DNA of 64,000 bases, taken from NCBI RefSeq assembly GCF_016863635.1, contig NZ_BOPG01000008.1:1-64000 (forward strand), given 5' to 3'. This document shows, in pieces, positions 1-8,530 of the stretch. Below the pieces are notes generated by a model, which saw nothing but the letters and a program-made list of their open reading frames with translations, made no database searches and had not been told where the DNA came from. How positions within the stretch are numbered: position 1 is the first letter of the stretch; each line of letters opens with the position of its first letter. The translations under genes and the position numbers were made by a program. The DNA is from Virgisporangium aurantiacum. GTDB lineage: Bacteria; Actinomycetota; Actinomycetes; Mycobacteriales; Micromonosporaceae.

Positions 1-85
1 GCCCCCGCGTCCTCGGCGCCCCCGCGTCCTCGGCGCCCCCGCGTCCTCGGCGCCCCCGCGTCCTCGGCGCCCCCGCGTCCTCGGC
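1..85. repeat. 17-bp tandem repeat, five perfect copies
   Basis: Five head-to-tail identical 17-base units (gcccccgcgtcctcggc) fill bases 1-85, and a sixth decays after five bases. The array starts at the window edge, so its true length is unknown. A 17-base period is not a multiple of three, so a coding role would need a 17-residue repeat cycling through all frames. A non-coding variable-number tract is more likely. No function is assigned. Confidence 0.9.
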
Positions 86-110
86 GCCCCGGCCCGCGCC
101 CCAGGCAGCA

Positions 111-185
111 GTCGATCTTGCAGTTGTGCTCGCCTTTTTGTGGTGGTTAGGTCCGCTTTGGGCCGTGCACAACTGCAAGATCAAC
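111..185. repeat. Long inverted repeat (REP-like palindrome)
   Basis: The 19-base arms lie at 111-129 and 167-185. They match at 18 of 19 positions (mismatch 113/183) and enclose a 37-base loop. The core is gatcttgcagttgtgc and its complement. The right arm supplies the stop codon (181-183, TGA on the minus strand) of the neighbouring membrane protein gene. It could be a REP-type palindrome or a small transposon remnant; as an RNA it would form a strong hairpin that could end transcription of that gene. Whether it is dispersed in the genome cannot be seen here. Confidence 0.8.
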
Positions 186-717
186 GGGGCCCGGGGGGTG
201 GGGGGCGTTTCTGGGCTGGGGCGTCATCCTCCGCGGTGGGGCGGACGCGGTCGGCCTCCACCAGCTCGTAGAGGACCGTCTGGGTTTGCTCGACCCGCGG
301 CAGGTCGGCGAGGACCAGTTGGCCGCGTTCGCCGGCGGACTCGACGGTCAGCGTTCCCGAGCCGAGCATCCGCTCCAGCAGGGAGTGCGAGAACGATACG
401 TCGTTGATGCGGGCCAGCGGGATGTCACGACCGCGGCGGGCCAGCACGCCCTCGCGGGTCAGCACCCGTTCGGTGGTGAAGACATAGTGTGTCGTGCGCC
501 ACTCCAGGTACGGCCACACGGCCACCCACAGGAGCAGGCCGAGGCCGAGCACGCCGAGCACCAGCGCGCCGCTGCCACCCCAGATCACGAATCCGCCGAT
601 CACCGCGGCCAGCACGAGCAGGACCCAGCCGACCGGTGCCACCAGCCGCCGCCAGTGCGGACGCAGGTGCAGCACGACCTCTTCGTCGCTGGTGAGAACA
701 CTTTCGGGGAAGCCCAC
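181..717 (-). CDS. PH domain-containing membrane protein
   Basis: A 178-residue protein with two closely spaced membrane segments (about residues 26-44 and 48-70) followed by a bacterial PH (bPH2/YdbS-like) domain at about residues 75-155. The domain contains a typical strand-rich stretch with YVFTTERVLTREG, and the C-terminal tail is proline-rich. Proteins of this family are membrane-anchored with a cytosolic PH-like domain of unknown ligand. The GTG start at 717 is supported by a TAGCCT box seven bases upstream (725-730), the leaderless arrangement common in this window. The stop codon falls inside the inverted repeat at 167-185. The family call is solid; the cellular role is unknown. Confidence 0.8.
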   Translation of the reverse strand: MGFPESVLTSDEEVVLHLRPHWRRLVAPVGWVLLVLAAVIGGFVIWGGSGALVLGVLGLGLLLWVAVWPYLEWRTTHYVFTTERVLTREGVLARRGRDIPLARINDVSFSHSLLERMLGSGTLTVESAGERGQLVLADLPRVEQTQTVLYELVEADRVRPTAEDDAPAQKRPPPPGPR

Positions 718-777
718 GGCGGCCAGGCTAGCGCCTGCACAGCCGTCACAGTGTCACCACGCGTCACACGGGCCGCG

Positions 778-1566
778 TCAACGCAGGTGAATCACGTCGG
801 CGGCGGCGTACGGGGCTCCGTCGACCACGATGCGGCCGGAGCTGTCGACGTCGGTGGCGGTGCCGGTCACCGAGCGGTTGCCGGGCAGGTCGAGGCGCAC
901 CTCGCGGCCCAGCGTGGCGCAGTGCACCAGGTACGTCTCGCGCAGGCCGCTCGCGACCGGATCGCCGCCCGCGTCGCGCCAGCGCGTGTACCCGTCGGCC
1001 AGGCGGCGCAGCAGCGCCCGCAGCAGCGGGTCGCGGTCGGCGTTCGCGGCGCCGGCCAGCGTCAGCGAGGTCGCGGCCGGCACGGGTAGCTCGTCGTCGC
1101 GCAACGACACGTTCAGGCCCACGCCGGCCACCACGGCGCCGTCGTGCACCTCCACCAGGATCCCGCCGAGCTTGCGGCCGCCGACCAGCACGTCGTTGGG
1201 CCACTTGAGCACCGCGTCGACCTCCGCCACGCGCCGTACGGCCTCCACCGCGGCGACGCCGACCAGGAGCGGAAGCCAGCCGCTCACCGCGTCCGGTCGC
1301 AGCAGCACCGAGACGGCGATGCCGGCCCGGGGCGGCATGGACCACCCGCGGCCCAGCCGGCCCCGGCCCGCGACCTGGCGCTCCGCCGTGATCACCAGGC
1401 CCTCGGCGGCGCCCGCGCGGGCCGCGGCGGCGACGTCCGCGTTGGTCGAGGCCGTCTCGGGGGTCACCCGCAGATCGGTGTAAAGACCATCGGGGACCAC
1501 GAGAGCACGCCGAAGGGCCGCGGCGTTCAGCGGCGGCCGCCCGAGGTCGGTGTAGGGACCGGTCAC
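778..1566 (-). CDS. birA: Biotin--[acetyl-CoA-carboxylase] ligase
   Basis: Attaches biotin to the carrier lysine of acyl-CoA carboxylase, using ATP through biotinyl-AMP. At about 262 residues it is a group I ligase without an N-terminal DNA-binding domain, so it should not act as a repressor. Visible motifs are the biotin/ATP loop GRGRLGRGW, KWPNDV and GGILVE, followed by the C-terminal SH3-like domain. It is divergent from accD, the beta subunit of its target enzyme, and the alpha subunit carrying the biotin lysine is at 10.2-11.9 kb. The GTG at 1566 follows a CAGGAT box by six bases and gives the family's usual N-terminus. An ATG at 1590 would add eight residues and is the alternative. Confidence 0.9.
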   Translation of the reverse strand: MTGPYTDLGRPPLNAAALRRALVVPDGLYTDLRVTPETASTNADVAAAARAGAAEGLVITAERQVAGRGRLGRGWSMPPRAGIAVSVLLRPDAVSGWLPLLVGVAAVEAVRRVAEVDAVLKWPNDVLVGGRKLGGILVEVHDGAVVAGVGLNVSLRDDELPVPAATSLTLAGAANADRDPLLRALLRRLADGYTRWRDAGGDPVASGLRETYLVHCATLGREVRLDLPGNRSVTGTATDVDSSGRIVVDGAPYAAADVIHLR

Positions 1567-1584
1567 GGGGCAATCCTGCCCGAC

Positions 1585-1590
1585 TAACAT
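1585..1590 (+). promoter_or_regulatory. Leaderless promoter -10 box of accD
   Basis: TAACAT is followed by six bases and then the accD ATG. No Shine-Dalgarno sequence precedes the start, so transcription probably begins at or next to the A of ATG. Confidence 0.55.
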
Positions 1591-1596
1591 CCGGGC

Positions 1597-3180
1597 ATGA
1601 GCGCTGACGCCGTTCCGGACATCCACACCACCGCGGGAAAGGTCGCCGACCTCGAGCGGAAGCTGGACGAGGCGGTGCACGCCGGTTCGGCGCGAGCGGT
1701 CGAGAAGCAGCACGCCCGGGGGAAGAAGACCGCCCGGGAGCGGATCGACATGCTGCTCGACAAGGACTCGTTCGTCGAGGTCGACGCGTTCGCCCGGCAC
1801 CGGGCCACCGCGTTCGGCATCGATGCGACGCGGCCCTACGGCGACGGCGTGGTCACCGGGTACGGCACCGTCGATGGTCGCCCGGTCTGCGTGTTCTCGC
1901 AGGACTTCACGATTTTCGGCGGCAGCCTCGGCGAGGTGTTCGGCGAGAAGATCGTCAAGGTCATGGACCTGGCGATGAAGACCGGATGCCCGGTGATCGG
2001 GCTGAACGACTCGGGCGGCGCGCGCATCCAGGAGGGTGTCGTCTCGCTCGGCCTGTACGCGGAGATCTTCTTCCGGAACGTCCGGGCCAGCGGCGTGATC
2101 CCGCAGGTGTCGGTCGTGATGGGACCGTGTGCGGGCGGCGCGGTCTACTCCCCCGCGATCACCGACTTCACCGTGATGGTCGACCAGACGTCGCACATGT
2201 TCATCACCGGCCCCGACGTGATCAAGACGGTCACCGGCGAGGACGTGACGTTCGAGGACCTCGGCGGCGCCCGCACGCACAACACGAAGAGCGGCAACGC
2301 GCACTATCTGGCCTCCGACGAGGAGGACGCGATCGAGTACGTGAAGGCGCTCCTCTCCTACCTGCCGTCGAACAATCTCGACGAACCCCCCGTCTTCGAG
2401 TCGCCCTCCGATTTGTCCGTTTCGGAGACGGACCGTGCGCTCGACTCCCTCATCCCCGACTCGGCCAACCAGCCCTACGACATCCACACCGTGATCGAGG
2501 CGGTCCTCGACGAGGGCGAGTTCCTGGAGGTCATGCCGCTGTTCGCGGGGAACATCGTGGTCGGGTTCGGCCGGGTCGAGGGCCGGCCGGTGGGCGTCGT
2601 CGCCAACCAGCCCATGGTGCTGGCCGGCTGCCTCGACATCGACGCCTCCGAGAAGGCGGCCCGGTTCGTGCGCACCTGCGACGCGTTCAACATCCCGCTG
2701 CTCACGTTCGTCGACGTGCCCGGCTTCCTCCCCGGCACCGGCCAGGAGTGGGAGGGCATCATCCGCCGCGGCGCCAAGCTCATCTACGCCTACGGCGAGG
2801 CCACGGTGCCCAAGCTGACCGTGATCACCCGCAAGGCGTACGGCGGTGCGTACGACGTCATGGGTTCCAAGCACCTCGGCGCCGACCTGAACTTCGCCTG
2901 GCCGACGGCCCAGATCGCGGTGATGGGCGCACAGGGCGCGGTCAACATCCTCTACCGCGCCGAACTCCGCGACGCCGACGATCCGGTGGCCCTGCGGGCG
3001 GAGAAGATCCGCGAGTACGAGGACACGCTGGCCAACCCGTACGTGGCCGCCGAGCGCGGCTACGTCGACAGCGTGATCAAACCGTCGGAGACGCGGGCCG
3101 AGATCGTGCGTGGGCTGCGGATGCTCCGCACCAAGCGGGAGACGCTGCCGCCGAAGAAGCACGGCAACATCCCACTCTAG
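1597..3180 (+). CDS. accD: Acyl-CoA (propionyl-CoA) carboxylase beta subunit
   Basis: Carboxyltransferase subunit that moves the carboxyl group from biotin to acetyl- or propionyl-CoA, making malonyl- or methylmalonyl-CoA for fatty acid and polyketide synthesis. The 527 residues cover the full two-domain crotonase-like fold. The glycine-rich oxyanion loops are seen as [10 protein letters not shown] with [11 protein letters not shown] in the N half, and [18 protein letters not shown] with [12 protein letters not shown] in the C half. The length and the C-terminus (KKHGNIPL) are typical of actinobacterial PccB/AccD5. It is divergent from birA. Alpha and epsilon subunits lie 7 and 14 kb downstream and not next to it. 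The exact acyl substrate cannot be read from sequence alone. Confidence 0.93.
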   Translation: MSADAVPDIHTTAGKVADLERKLDEAVHAGSARAVEKQHARGKKTARERIDMLLDKDSFVEVDAFARHRATAFGIDATRPYGDGVVTGYGTVDGRPVCVFSQDFTIFGGSLGEVFGEKIVKVMDLAMKTGCPVIGLNDSGGARIQEGVVSLGLYAEIFFRNVRASGVIPQVSVVMGPCAGGAVYSPAITDFTVMVDQTSHMFITGPDVIKTVTGEDVTFEDLGGARTHNTKSGNAHYLASDEEDAIEYVKALLSYLPSNNLDEPPVFESPSDLSVSETDRALDSLIPDSANQPYDIHTVIEAVLDEGEFLEVMPLFAGNIVVGFGRVEGRPVGVVANQPMVLAGCLDIDASEKAARFVRTCDAFNIPLLTFVDVPGFLPGTGQEWEGIIRRGAKLIYAYGEATVPKLTVITRKAYGGAYDVMGSKHLGADLNFAWPTAQIAVMGAQGAVNILYRAELRDADDPVALRAEKIREYEDTLANPYVAAERGYVDSVIKPSETRAEIVRGLRMLRTKRETLPPKKHGNIPL

Positions 3181-3252
3181 AGTGCTCAATAGGTGTCGAT
3201 CCGTAACTGGACGGGTGGTACGGAACGGCGCACCGGGGCAGAATCAGGATCC

Positions 3253-4008
3253 GTGACACCGGAGCAGGCGGCGGCAGCCGGTAAGCGCGCGATCCTCAAA
3301 CTCGGCGGGGCGTTCAGCCACGACCCCCGCACCATGCGACGGGCCCGGCAGCTCGGCCTCACCGGCTGGGCCTTCTACGTGGCCGGTCGAGGTGGTGCCC
3401 TGGGCGACGTCCGGGCCGACACCGTGGCCGGGGTGCTCGGGTTCATCGCGCCCGAGGCCGTCCACGACGGGTGGGAGGCCGCCCGCAAGGTGGCCCCGCC
3501 GCTGGAGATCGCGGCCCACAACCTCGCGGAGTGCTGCCGCTGGGGGCGCGAGCACCTGACCACGTTCTTCGCCCTGGAACGCATGGTGGAGCTCACCGAG
3601 CGGGTGGTCGTCTCGGCCGAGGCGGCCGGCCTGCCGCTCTTCGCCGCCTGGCGGGCGATGCCGGTGCCCGACGACGCCCCCGGCGCCCGGGCGGCGGTGC
3701 TGGCGCACCTGCTGCGCGAGCACCGCGGCGCCGCGCACCTGCTGGCGATCCGGGCCAGCAATCTCACGCCGCTGGAGGCGATCATCGCCGGCCCGGAGAA
3801 GGAGTCGGGCGCCACCGCGTTCGGCTGGCAGCCGCCGTACCCGGCCGTGGAGCCGCTGATGCGGCGCCGGGCCTGGGCGGAGGCGCTCACCGACCGCATC
3901 GCCGGCGAGGCGTACCGGGTGCTCGATCCGCCCGAGCGCCAGGAACTGGTCGAGCTGCTGGAGACCGCGTCGAAGATGCTGCAGGAGACGGAGCCGGTGC
4001 CCGTCTAG
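3253..4008 (+). CDS. SCO6745-family protein of unknown function
   Basis: About 251 residues with the pattern of the actinobacterial SCO6745 family: a helical protein with conserved LGLTGWAFYVAGRGG near the N-terminus and an HxxA-rich middle. No catalytic motif is recognised and no membrane segment is present. GTG at 3253 is chosen because it begins just before the conserved region; a GTG at 3193 would add 20 poorly conserved residues. The stop codon overlaps, tail to tail, that of the next gene through the shared CTAG at 4005-4008. The function is unknown; position downstream of accD may only reflect compact packing. Confidence 0.7.
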   Translation: MTPEQAAAAGKRAILKLGGAFSHDPRTMRRARQLGLTGWAFYVAGRGGALGDVRADTVAGVLGFIAPEAVHDGWEAARKVAPPLEIAAHNLAECCRWGREHLTTFFALERMVELTERVVVSAEAAGLPLFAAWRAMPVPDDAPGARAAVLAHLLREHRGAAHLLAIRASNLTPLEAIIAGPEKESGATAFGWQPPYPAVEPLMRRRAWAEALTDRIAGEAYRVLDPPERQELVELLETASKMLQETEPVPV

Positions 4009-4460
4009 GGCGACGGGGTGCTCGTGGGGTGCTCGCGCAGGGTGGTGACGTAGTCGACCGGTGCGCCGGCCTTCTCCGCCGCGGCGGCGATCTCGGCCAG
4101 GTACCACGCGGTCGGCAGGCCGCCCTCGTAGCCGTTGTAGACGTACACCCACGCGGTGACGTCACCCTCCAGGGTCGCCACCCGCACGTGCAGCTTGCGG
4201 TACGTCTCACCGGAGATGCCCTCGACCTCGTCGAGCTGCTTCTCGTCGAGGGGATGGACGTCGTACAGGGCGACGAAGACCCGCTCGCCCTCCGCCTCCA
4301 CGATCGTGGTGACGGATCCCTCCCACCCGAGCTCGGTATCACCGGCGAAGGTCAGGCGCCACCCTTCCAACCAACCGATACCGGTCATGGGCGAGCGCGG
4401 ACAGTAGGCCTGCATTCGCCCAGGGTCGAGGTTCGAACCGTACGCAGCGTAAAGACGCAC
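4005..4460 (-). CDS. Gamma-glutamylcyclotransferase-like protein
   Basis: A 151-residue protein of the gamma-glutamylcyclotransferase fold. The substrate loop YAAYGSNLDPGRM sits at the very N-terminus. A central acidic residue in the segment around DEVEGISGETYRK is the likely catalytic glutamate of the family. Members cyclise gamma-glutamyl amines to 5-oxoproline, but close actinobacterial homologues are largely uncharacterised. GTG at 4460 is preferred because a TATCGT box lies seven bases upstream. This start places the YGSN loop at residues 7-10, as is usual. It is convergent with the SCO6745-family gene. Confidence 0.8.
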   Translation of the reverse strand: MRLYAAYGSNLDPGRMQAYCPRSPMTGIGWLEGWRLTFAGDTELGWEGSVTTIVEAEGERVFVALYDVHPLDEKQLDEVEGISGETYRKLHVRVATLEGDVTAWVYVYNGYEGGLPTAWYLAEIAAAAEKAGAPVDYVTTLREHPTSTPSP

Positions 4461-4571
4461 GGCGATGACGATAGCCGGGCGGGGCCATACGGGAGAATAC
4501 TGCCGCGCGTGTCGGATTCTGACTTGTCCCGCCGTAGCGTTGGGTAGGTAGTCCTCGGAGGGGGTGCAGCG

Positions 4572-5975
4572 GTGAATCGGGTCGTCATCATCGGCGGGGG
4601 GCCGGCCGGCTACGAGGCGGCGCTCGTGGCCGCCCAGTTGGGCGCCGACGTCACGGTCGTCGAGGCGGAAGGTCCAGGTGGGGCATGTGTGCTTCACGAC
4701 TGCGTGCCGTCGAAGACGTTCATCGCCAGTTCCGACGTGGTCACCGCGTACCGCGACACCGAGCAGTTCGGGGTCCGCTCGGGCGGCCTGGAGGCGGTCA
4801 CCGTCGACGCGAAGGCGGTACACCGGCGGGTGAAGACGCTCGCGGCGGCGCAGTCGAGCGACATCGGCACCAAGTTGATCAAGGCGGGAGTGAATCTCGT
4901 CACCGGACACGCCCGGCTCGGCAAGGACACGCTGGGTCACACCCACCGGGTCGAGGTGTCCCCGCGCGACGGTGACTCACAGTATTCGATTGACGCCGAT
5001 GCCGTCCTGATCGCGACCGGCGCGACGCCGCGCGTCCTCCCCACCGCCGCGCCCGACGGCGACCGCATCCTCGACTGGCGGCAGGTCTACGACCTCAGCG
5101 AGCTTCCCGAGCACCTGATCGTGGTCGGGTCCGGCGTCACCGGAGCCGAGTTCGCGTCCGCCTACCTGGCGATGGGCGTGGCGGTGACGCTCGTGTCGAG
5201 CCGCGAGCGGGTCATGCCGCACGAGGATCCCGACGCCGCCCGGGCCATCGAGCGGGTGTTCAGCGAGCGCGGCATGACGATCCTCGGCCGCAGCCGGGCG
5301 GCCGCCGCGAAACGAACGGCCGACGGCGTGGTGGTGGAACTGGCCGACGGCCGCACGGTCACCGGCTCGCACGTCCTCATGGCGGTGGGGTCGGTGCCGA
5401 ACACCGACGGCCTCGGGCTCGCCGAGTACGGCGTCAACGTCGGCGACGGCGGGTTCCTGACGGTCGACCGGGTGTCGCGCACCAACGTCCCCGGCGTCTA
5501 CGCCGCCGGCGACTGCACCGGCGTGCTGCCGCTGGCCAGCGTCGCCGCCATGCAGGGGCGCATCGCGATGTGGCACGCGCTGGGCGAGGCGGTGGCGCCG
5601 CTGAAGCTGAACACCGTTTCGGCCAACGTGTTCACCGACCCCGAACTGGCAAGTGTCGGCGCGACGCAGAAGGACGTCGACAGCGGCAAGGTGCCGGCGC
5701 GCACCGTGATGCTGCCGCTCGCCGGCAACGCCCGGGCCAAGATGATGGGCCTGCGCGACGGGTTCGTGAAGCTGTTCTGCCGGCCGGCCACCGGTCAGGT
5801 GATCGGCGGCGTGGTGGTGGCGCCGAAGGCGAGCGAGCTCATCCTGCCGATCACGATGGCGGTGGAGAACCGGCTCACGGTCGACGAGTTGGCCCACACG
5901 ATCACGATCTACCCGAGCGTGTCGGGGTCGATCGCGGAGGCCGCCCGCCAGCTCATGCTGCACGAGATCAGCTAA
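4572..5975 (+). CDS. lpdA: NAD(P)H-quinone dehydrogenase (LpdA-like flavoprotein)
   Basis: A 467-residue FAD-dependent disulfide-reductase-family protein. The N-terminal dinucleotide motif GGGPAGYEAA, the redox-type pair CVLHDC at about residues 40-45, a second nucleotide motif VGSGVTGAEFASAY and the FAD motif VYAAGDCTG are present, followed by a dimerisation domain. The spacing CVLHDCVPSK and the absence of the usual C-terminal His-Glu dyad suggest the mycobacterial LpdA (Rv3303c) type, which reduces quinones and not lipoamide. The GTG start has a strong GGAGGGGG ribosome site. The stop overlaps the convergent downstream gene by three bases (5973-5975 and 5972-5974 share bases). Confidence 0.85.
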   Translation: MNRVVIIGGGPAGYEAALVAAQLGADVTVVEAEGPGGACVLHDCVPSKTFIASSDVVTAYRDTEQFGVRSGGLEAVTVDAKAVHRRVKTLAAAQSSDIGTKLIKAGVNLVTGHARLGKDTLGHTHRVEVSPRDGDSQYSIDADAVLIATGATPRVLPTAAPDGDRILDWRQVYDLSELPEHLIVVGSGVTGAEFASAYLAMGVAVTLVSSRERVMPHEDPDAARAIERVFSERGMTILGRSRAAAAKRTADGVVVELADGRTVTGSHVLMAVGSVPNTDGLGLAEYGVNVGDGGFLTVDRVSRTNVPGVYAAGDCTGVLPLASVAAMQGRIAMWHALGEAVAPLKLNTVSANVFTDPELASVGATQKDVDSGKVPARTVMLPLAGNARAKMMGLRDGFVKLFCRPATGQVIGGVVVAPKASELILPITMAVENRLTVDELAHTITIYPSVSGSIAEAARQLMLHEIS

Positions 5976-6484
5976 AGGGGCGTGTAGATCCCCTTCGCGT
6001 GGTCGGCCACGGCCGCACCGGTACAGGTCGCCTCGATCGGCAGCGTCTCGATGCACCGGCGCAGCGCCTCGGTGAGCACCGGTCGCGGCACCCGCATCGA
6101 CACGGTGGCGTGCGGCACCCACGCTCCCGGCGCGTACAACGGCGACATCGCGACGCCCGCGACGGCCAGCCGCCGCCAGACCTCCGCCTGGTGCCCGAGC
6201 AGGGAGACGCTGGGCGCCGGCCCGAGCCACAGCACCCGCCCGACGAAGACGCCGGCGAACTGGAACGACAACTTCAGGGGTGGCGCGATGTCGAAGCCTT
6301 CCAGCGCGTCGCGCACCACGGCCGGATCGAGCGCGGTCGAACCCACCAGCGACAGGTGCGGACGGTGCTTGCCGTCGAGGAGGCCGCGCATGGTCGGCAC
6401 GCCGTCGGTCTCCAGCGCGTCCCACAGCACCCGCATGCGCCGCTCGGCGACGTGGTCGAAGTACAACTCCAGGGCGGCGACCAC
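5972..6484 (-). CDS. 2'-5' RNA ligase family (2H phosphoesterase)
   Basis: About 170 residues carrying the two tetrapeptides of the 2H phosphoesterase superfamily: HLSL near the N-terminal third and HATV in the C-terminal half. These histidines form the active site that hydrolyses or ligates 2'-5' or cyclic phosphodiesters. The in vivo substrate is unknown. The GTG at 6484 overlaps the stop of the upstream DNA glycosylase gene (TAGTG) and has GAGGAG 12 bases upstream, so translation is probably coupled. A GTG at 6496 is the alternative. A second, unrelated-looking 2H protein lies at 57.7 kb. Confidence 0.8.
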   Translation of the reverse strand: MVAALELYFDHVAERRMRVLWDALETDGVPTMRGLLDGKHRPHLSLVGSTALDPAVVRDALEGFDIAPPLKLSFQFAGVFVGRVLWLGPAPSVSLLGHQAEVWRRLAVAGVAMSPLYAPGAWVPHATVSMRVPRPVLTEALRRCIETLPIEATCTGAAVADHAKGIYTPL

Positions 6485-7287
6485 TAGCGCTGACACTCCT
6501 CACACCAGTACGAGTTCCGGCCGGCGAGGGTACCGGTCGACACCGGCGTTCCGCAGATGAGGCACGGCTGCCCGGCCCGGCGGTACACGTACACCTCGCC
6601 GCCGTGGCGGTCGACGCGCGGCGGCCGGTTCATCGCCTCCGGCGTGTGTGCACTGTGGACGGTGTCGATCCGGCCGTTGACCACGGCCTCGCGCATCAGC
6701 GCACCCAGGTCCGTCCACAGTGGACCCCAGGCCGCCGGGGTCAGGGTCCGCGCGGGGGCGGTGGGCCGGATCCCCGCCCGGAAAAGCGTTTCCAGGACGA
6801 AGATGAGCCCGCCGCCGGCGACCACGGACTGATCGAGCAGCACGGCCGCGATCGCCTTGCTGCTGCGACGGATCCGTTCGTAGGCCCGGTCGGGGTCGCT
6901 GTCGTCGTTCAACGGGTCGGGGCCGAGGCGTCCCTTGAGCAGGTCGACGCCCATCGGGTCGAGCACCTCGCAGGCGGCCGGGCCGCGCAGGTCGAGCCAG
7001 CGCCGGTTGCCCACCATCCGCAGCCGCACCTCGCCGACGATCGGCGGCGGCCGGCCCGTGCCGTCGGTGAACTTCCCGTACAACCCGAGGTGGACGTGCA
7101 CCGCCAGGTCACCGTAGTGGTGCAGCAGGTGCTTGCCGACCGCCGACGTGCCCGTGAGCACCTTCCGGTCGATGGCCGTCGCCCCGTCGGCGAACCGTCC
7201 CTGTGGGCTGCTGACCCGCACCCGCCGCCCCACGAACAAATCGCGGTGCCGGGTGGCGAGGCGGTGAATAGTATGTCCCTCTGGCAC
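6484..7287 (-). CDS. nei: Fpg/Nei-family DNA glycosylase/AP lyase
   Basis: Base-excision repair enzyme that removes oxidised bases and cleaves the abasic site. The mature N-terminus P-E-G-H-T (Pro2 nucleophile, Glu3) immediately follows the GTG, fixing the start. The helix-two-turns-helix region (RRSSKAIAAVLLDQSVVAGG) and a zinc finger with CLIC and CEEC near the C-terminus are complete. The 267-residue length and PEGHT suggest the actinobacterial Nei2 branch more than Fpg. A CATCAT box lies six bases before the start. It forms a probable two-gene unit with the downstream 2H protein. Confidence 0.87.
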   Translation of the reverse strand: MPEGHTIHRLATRHRDLFVGRRVRVSSPQGRFADGATAIDRKVLTGTSAVGKHLLHHYGDLAVHVHLGLYGKFTDGTGRPPPIVGEVRLRMVGNRRWLDLRGPAACEVLDPMGVDLLKGRLGPDPLNDDSDPDRAYERIRRSSKAIAAVLLDQSVVAGGGLIFVLETLFRAGIRPTAPARTLTPAAWGPLWTDLGALMREAVVNGRIDTVHSAHTPEAMNRPPRVDRHGGEVYVYRRAGQPCLICGTPVSTGTLAGRNSYWCEECQR

Positions 7288-7337
7288 CCGCCAATGATGC
7301 CGTTGCGGTGCCCCGGCCGATGAAGGGAGGTGAGCCG

Positions 7338-7388
7338 ATGTCCACCCGTCCGGTGCCGTGCTCCCTCCCGCCAATGCAGGAAAGCTGA
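7338..7388 (+). CDS. Possible 16-residue leader ORF
   Basis: A 16-codon frame (MSTRPVPCSLPPMQES) preceded by GGGAGGTGAGCCG, one of the best ribosome-binding sites in the window, in the leader of the acetyltransferase gene. It ends 41 bases before that gene's start. No homology is recognised and it could be chance. If translated it could influence the gene downstream. Confidence 0.3.
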   Translation: MSTRPVPCSLPPMQES

Positions 7389-7429
7389 CGCGGGAAAGGC
7401 GAGCACGCCCACTCCGTTGAGGAGAACGC

Positions 7430-8374
7430 GTGTCCCGTACCACCTTCCATCCGCTCACCGCGGGCGAAACTTCCCTGTTCACCGGCTTCGGCCCGGCGTC
7501 GGCCTCGGGTGTCGGCGAGCGCCGGCGCACCGTCGACGACGAGTTGGCCGCCGGCCTCTACCGGCCCGAATGGCTGTGGGTCGCCGAACGCGGCTCGTCG
7601 ATCGTGGCCCGCGCCGCGTTCTGGGGGCCAGAGAACGCCGCCCACCCGTGGAGCATGATCCGGTTCGATCCGGGCACCGGGCCCGACCGGGTCGAGGTCG
7701 GCGCGGCCCTGATCGGAGCCGCGTACGCCGCGCTGGCGCCGGCTACCGGCCGGCCCGACTACATCCTCCAGATGCCGGCCGCGTGGCGTGACCTGCCGGC
7801 GGCCCGCCGGGACGTCGCCGATCGCCGGGCCGCCGCCGAGAAGGCCGGGCTGAACCTGTTCGTGGAGCGGTTGAACGTCCGGTGGATTCCGGAGTTCGGG
7901 CTGCCACCCCGTCCGGGACGCCTGCGGTTCACGCCGGCGGCCGACGACCCCGACACCACCCGCGACGTGCTCGGCCGGATCTGTACCGATTCGCTCGACG
8001 CGTACGCCCGCCGCGACGTCGAGCGGTACGGGCTGGCCCGCGCCGTCGAGGTGACCATCGAGGAGCTGATGGAGATGCCCGGCGGCACCGGTTGGGACCA
8101 TTGGCGGCTGGCCCGCACGCCCGACGGGGCCGCTGCCGGGATCGTGCTGGGCACCCGCAACACGCTGGGCGCCACCATCGGCTACCTCGGTGTCGTGCCG
8201 GAGCACCGGGGCAACCGGTACAGCGACGACCTGGTGATCGAGGCACTGCACATCTTCACGGCGGCCGGTGAGCCGGAGGTGTTCGACGGCACCGACGTGG
8301 GCAACGCCCCGATGGCGGCGTCGTTCGCGCGCTGCAACTACGAGGTGAGCGGCCGCTTCATGGTCTTCTCCTGA
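7430..8374 (+). CDS. GNAT-family N-acetyltransferase
   Basis: A 314-residue protein with a C-terminal GNAT fold. The acetyl-CoA loop is the segment GVVPEHRGNRYSDDLV at about residues 260-275, followed by the family's aspartate/asparagine-containing strand TDVGNAPMAASFARCNY. The N-terminal half is less conserved and may be a degenerate second GNAT domain. The acceptor substrate is not predictable. The GTG start has a GAGGAG site ten bases upstream. It precedes the thrS leader region but is separated from it by an independent promoter. Confidence 0.8.
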   Translation: MSRTTFHPLTAGETSLFTGFGPASASGVGERRRTVDDELAAGLYRPEWLWVAERGSSIVARAAFWGPENAAHPWSMIRFDPGTGPDRVEVGAALIGAAYAALAPATGRPDYILQMPAAWRDLPAARRDVADRRAAAEKAGLNLFVERLNVRWIPEFGLPPRPGRLRFTPAADDPDTTRDVLGRICTDSLDAYARRDVERYGLARAVEVTIEELMEMPGGTGWDHWRLARTPDGAAAGIVLGTRNTLGATIGYLGVVPEHRGNRYSDDLVIEALHIFTAAGEPEVFDGTDVGNAPMAASFARCNYEVSGRFMVFS

Positions 8375-8421
8375 CGAAAACGCATTCTGGAAGCGGGCCG
8401 GCGCGCCGTAGGCTTGGTGCC

Positions 8422-8478
8422 ATGCGCATCAGCCGATCCACGACGACGCCGGTCCGTCACCGGCGTCATCACGGCTGA
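8422..8478 (+). CDS. Threonine attenuation leader peptide
   Basis: An 18-residue peptide, MRISRSTTTPVRHRRHHG, read from an ATG placed seven bases after the TAGGCT box, so the message is probably leaderless. The Thr-Thr-Thr run (ACG ACG ACG) is the likely sensor for threonyl-tRNA, and the gene it precedes is a threonyl-tRNA synthetase. It ends 22 bases before the terminator hairpin. Confidence 0.7.
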   Translation: MRISRSTTTPVRHRRHHG

Positions 8479-8500
8479 GCATGTAGCACCTCAGACCATC

Positions 8501-8530
8501 CGAGACCCCGGGGCGAACCCCGGGGTCTCG
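8501..8530 (+). terminator. Attenuator hairpin before thrS
   Basis: A perfect 13-bp stem (8501-8513 with 8518-8530) around a CGAA tetraloop, followed by TCGTCGTCT and not a pure T run. It lies between the leader peptide and thrS and is the likely termination decision point. Confidence 0.7.

Noticed and set aside
778..3189. A very long (803-codon) minus-strand frame opposite accD
   Set aside because: Only the last 262 codons (birA) have homology; the rest is the antisense of accD, kept open by high GC content.
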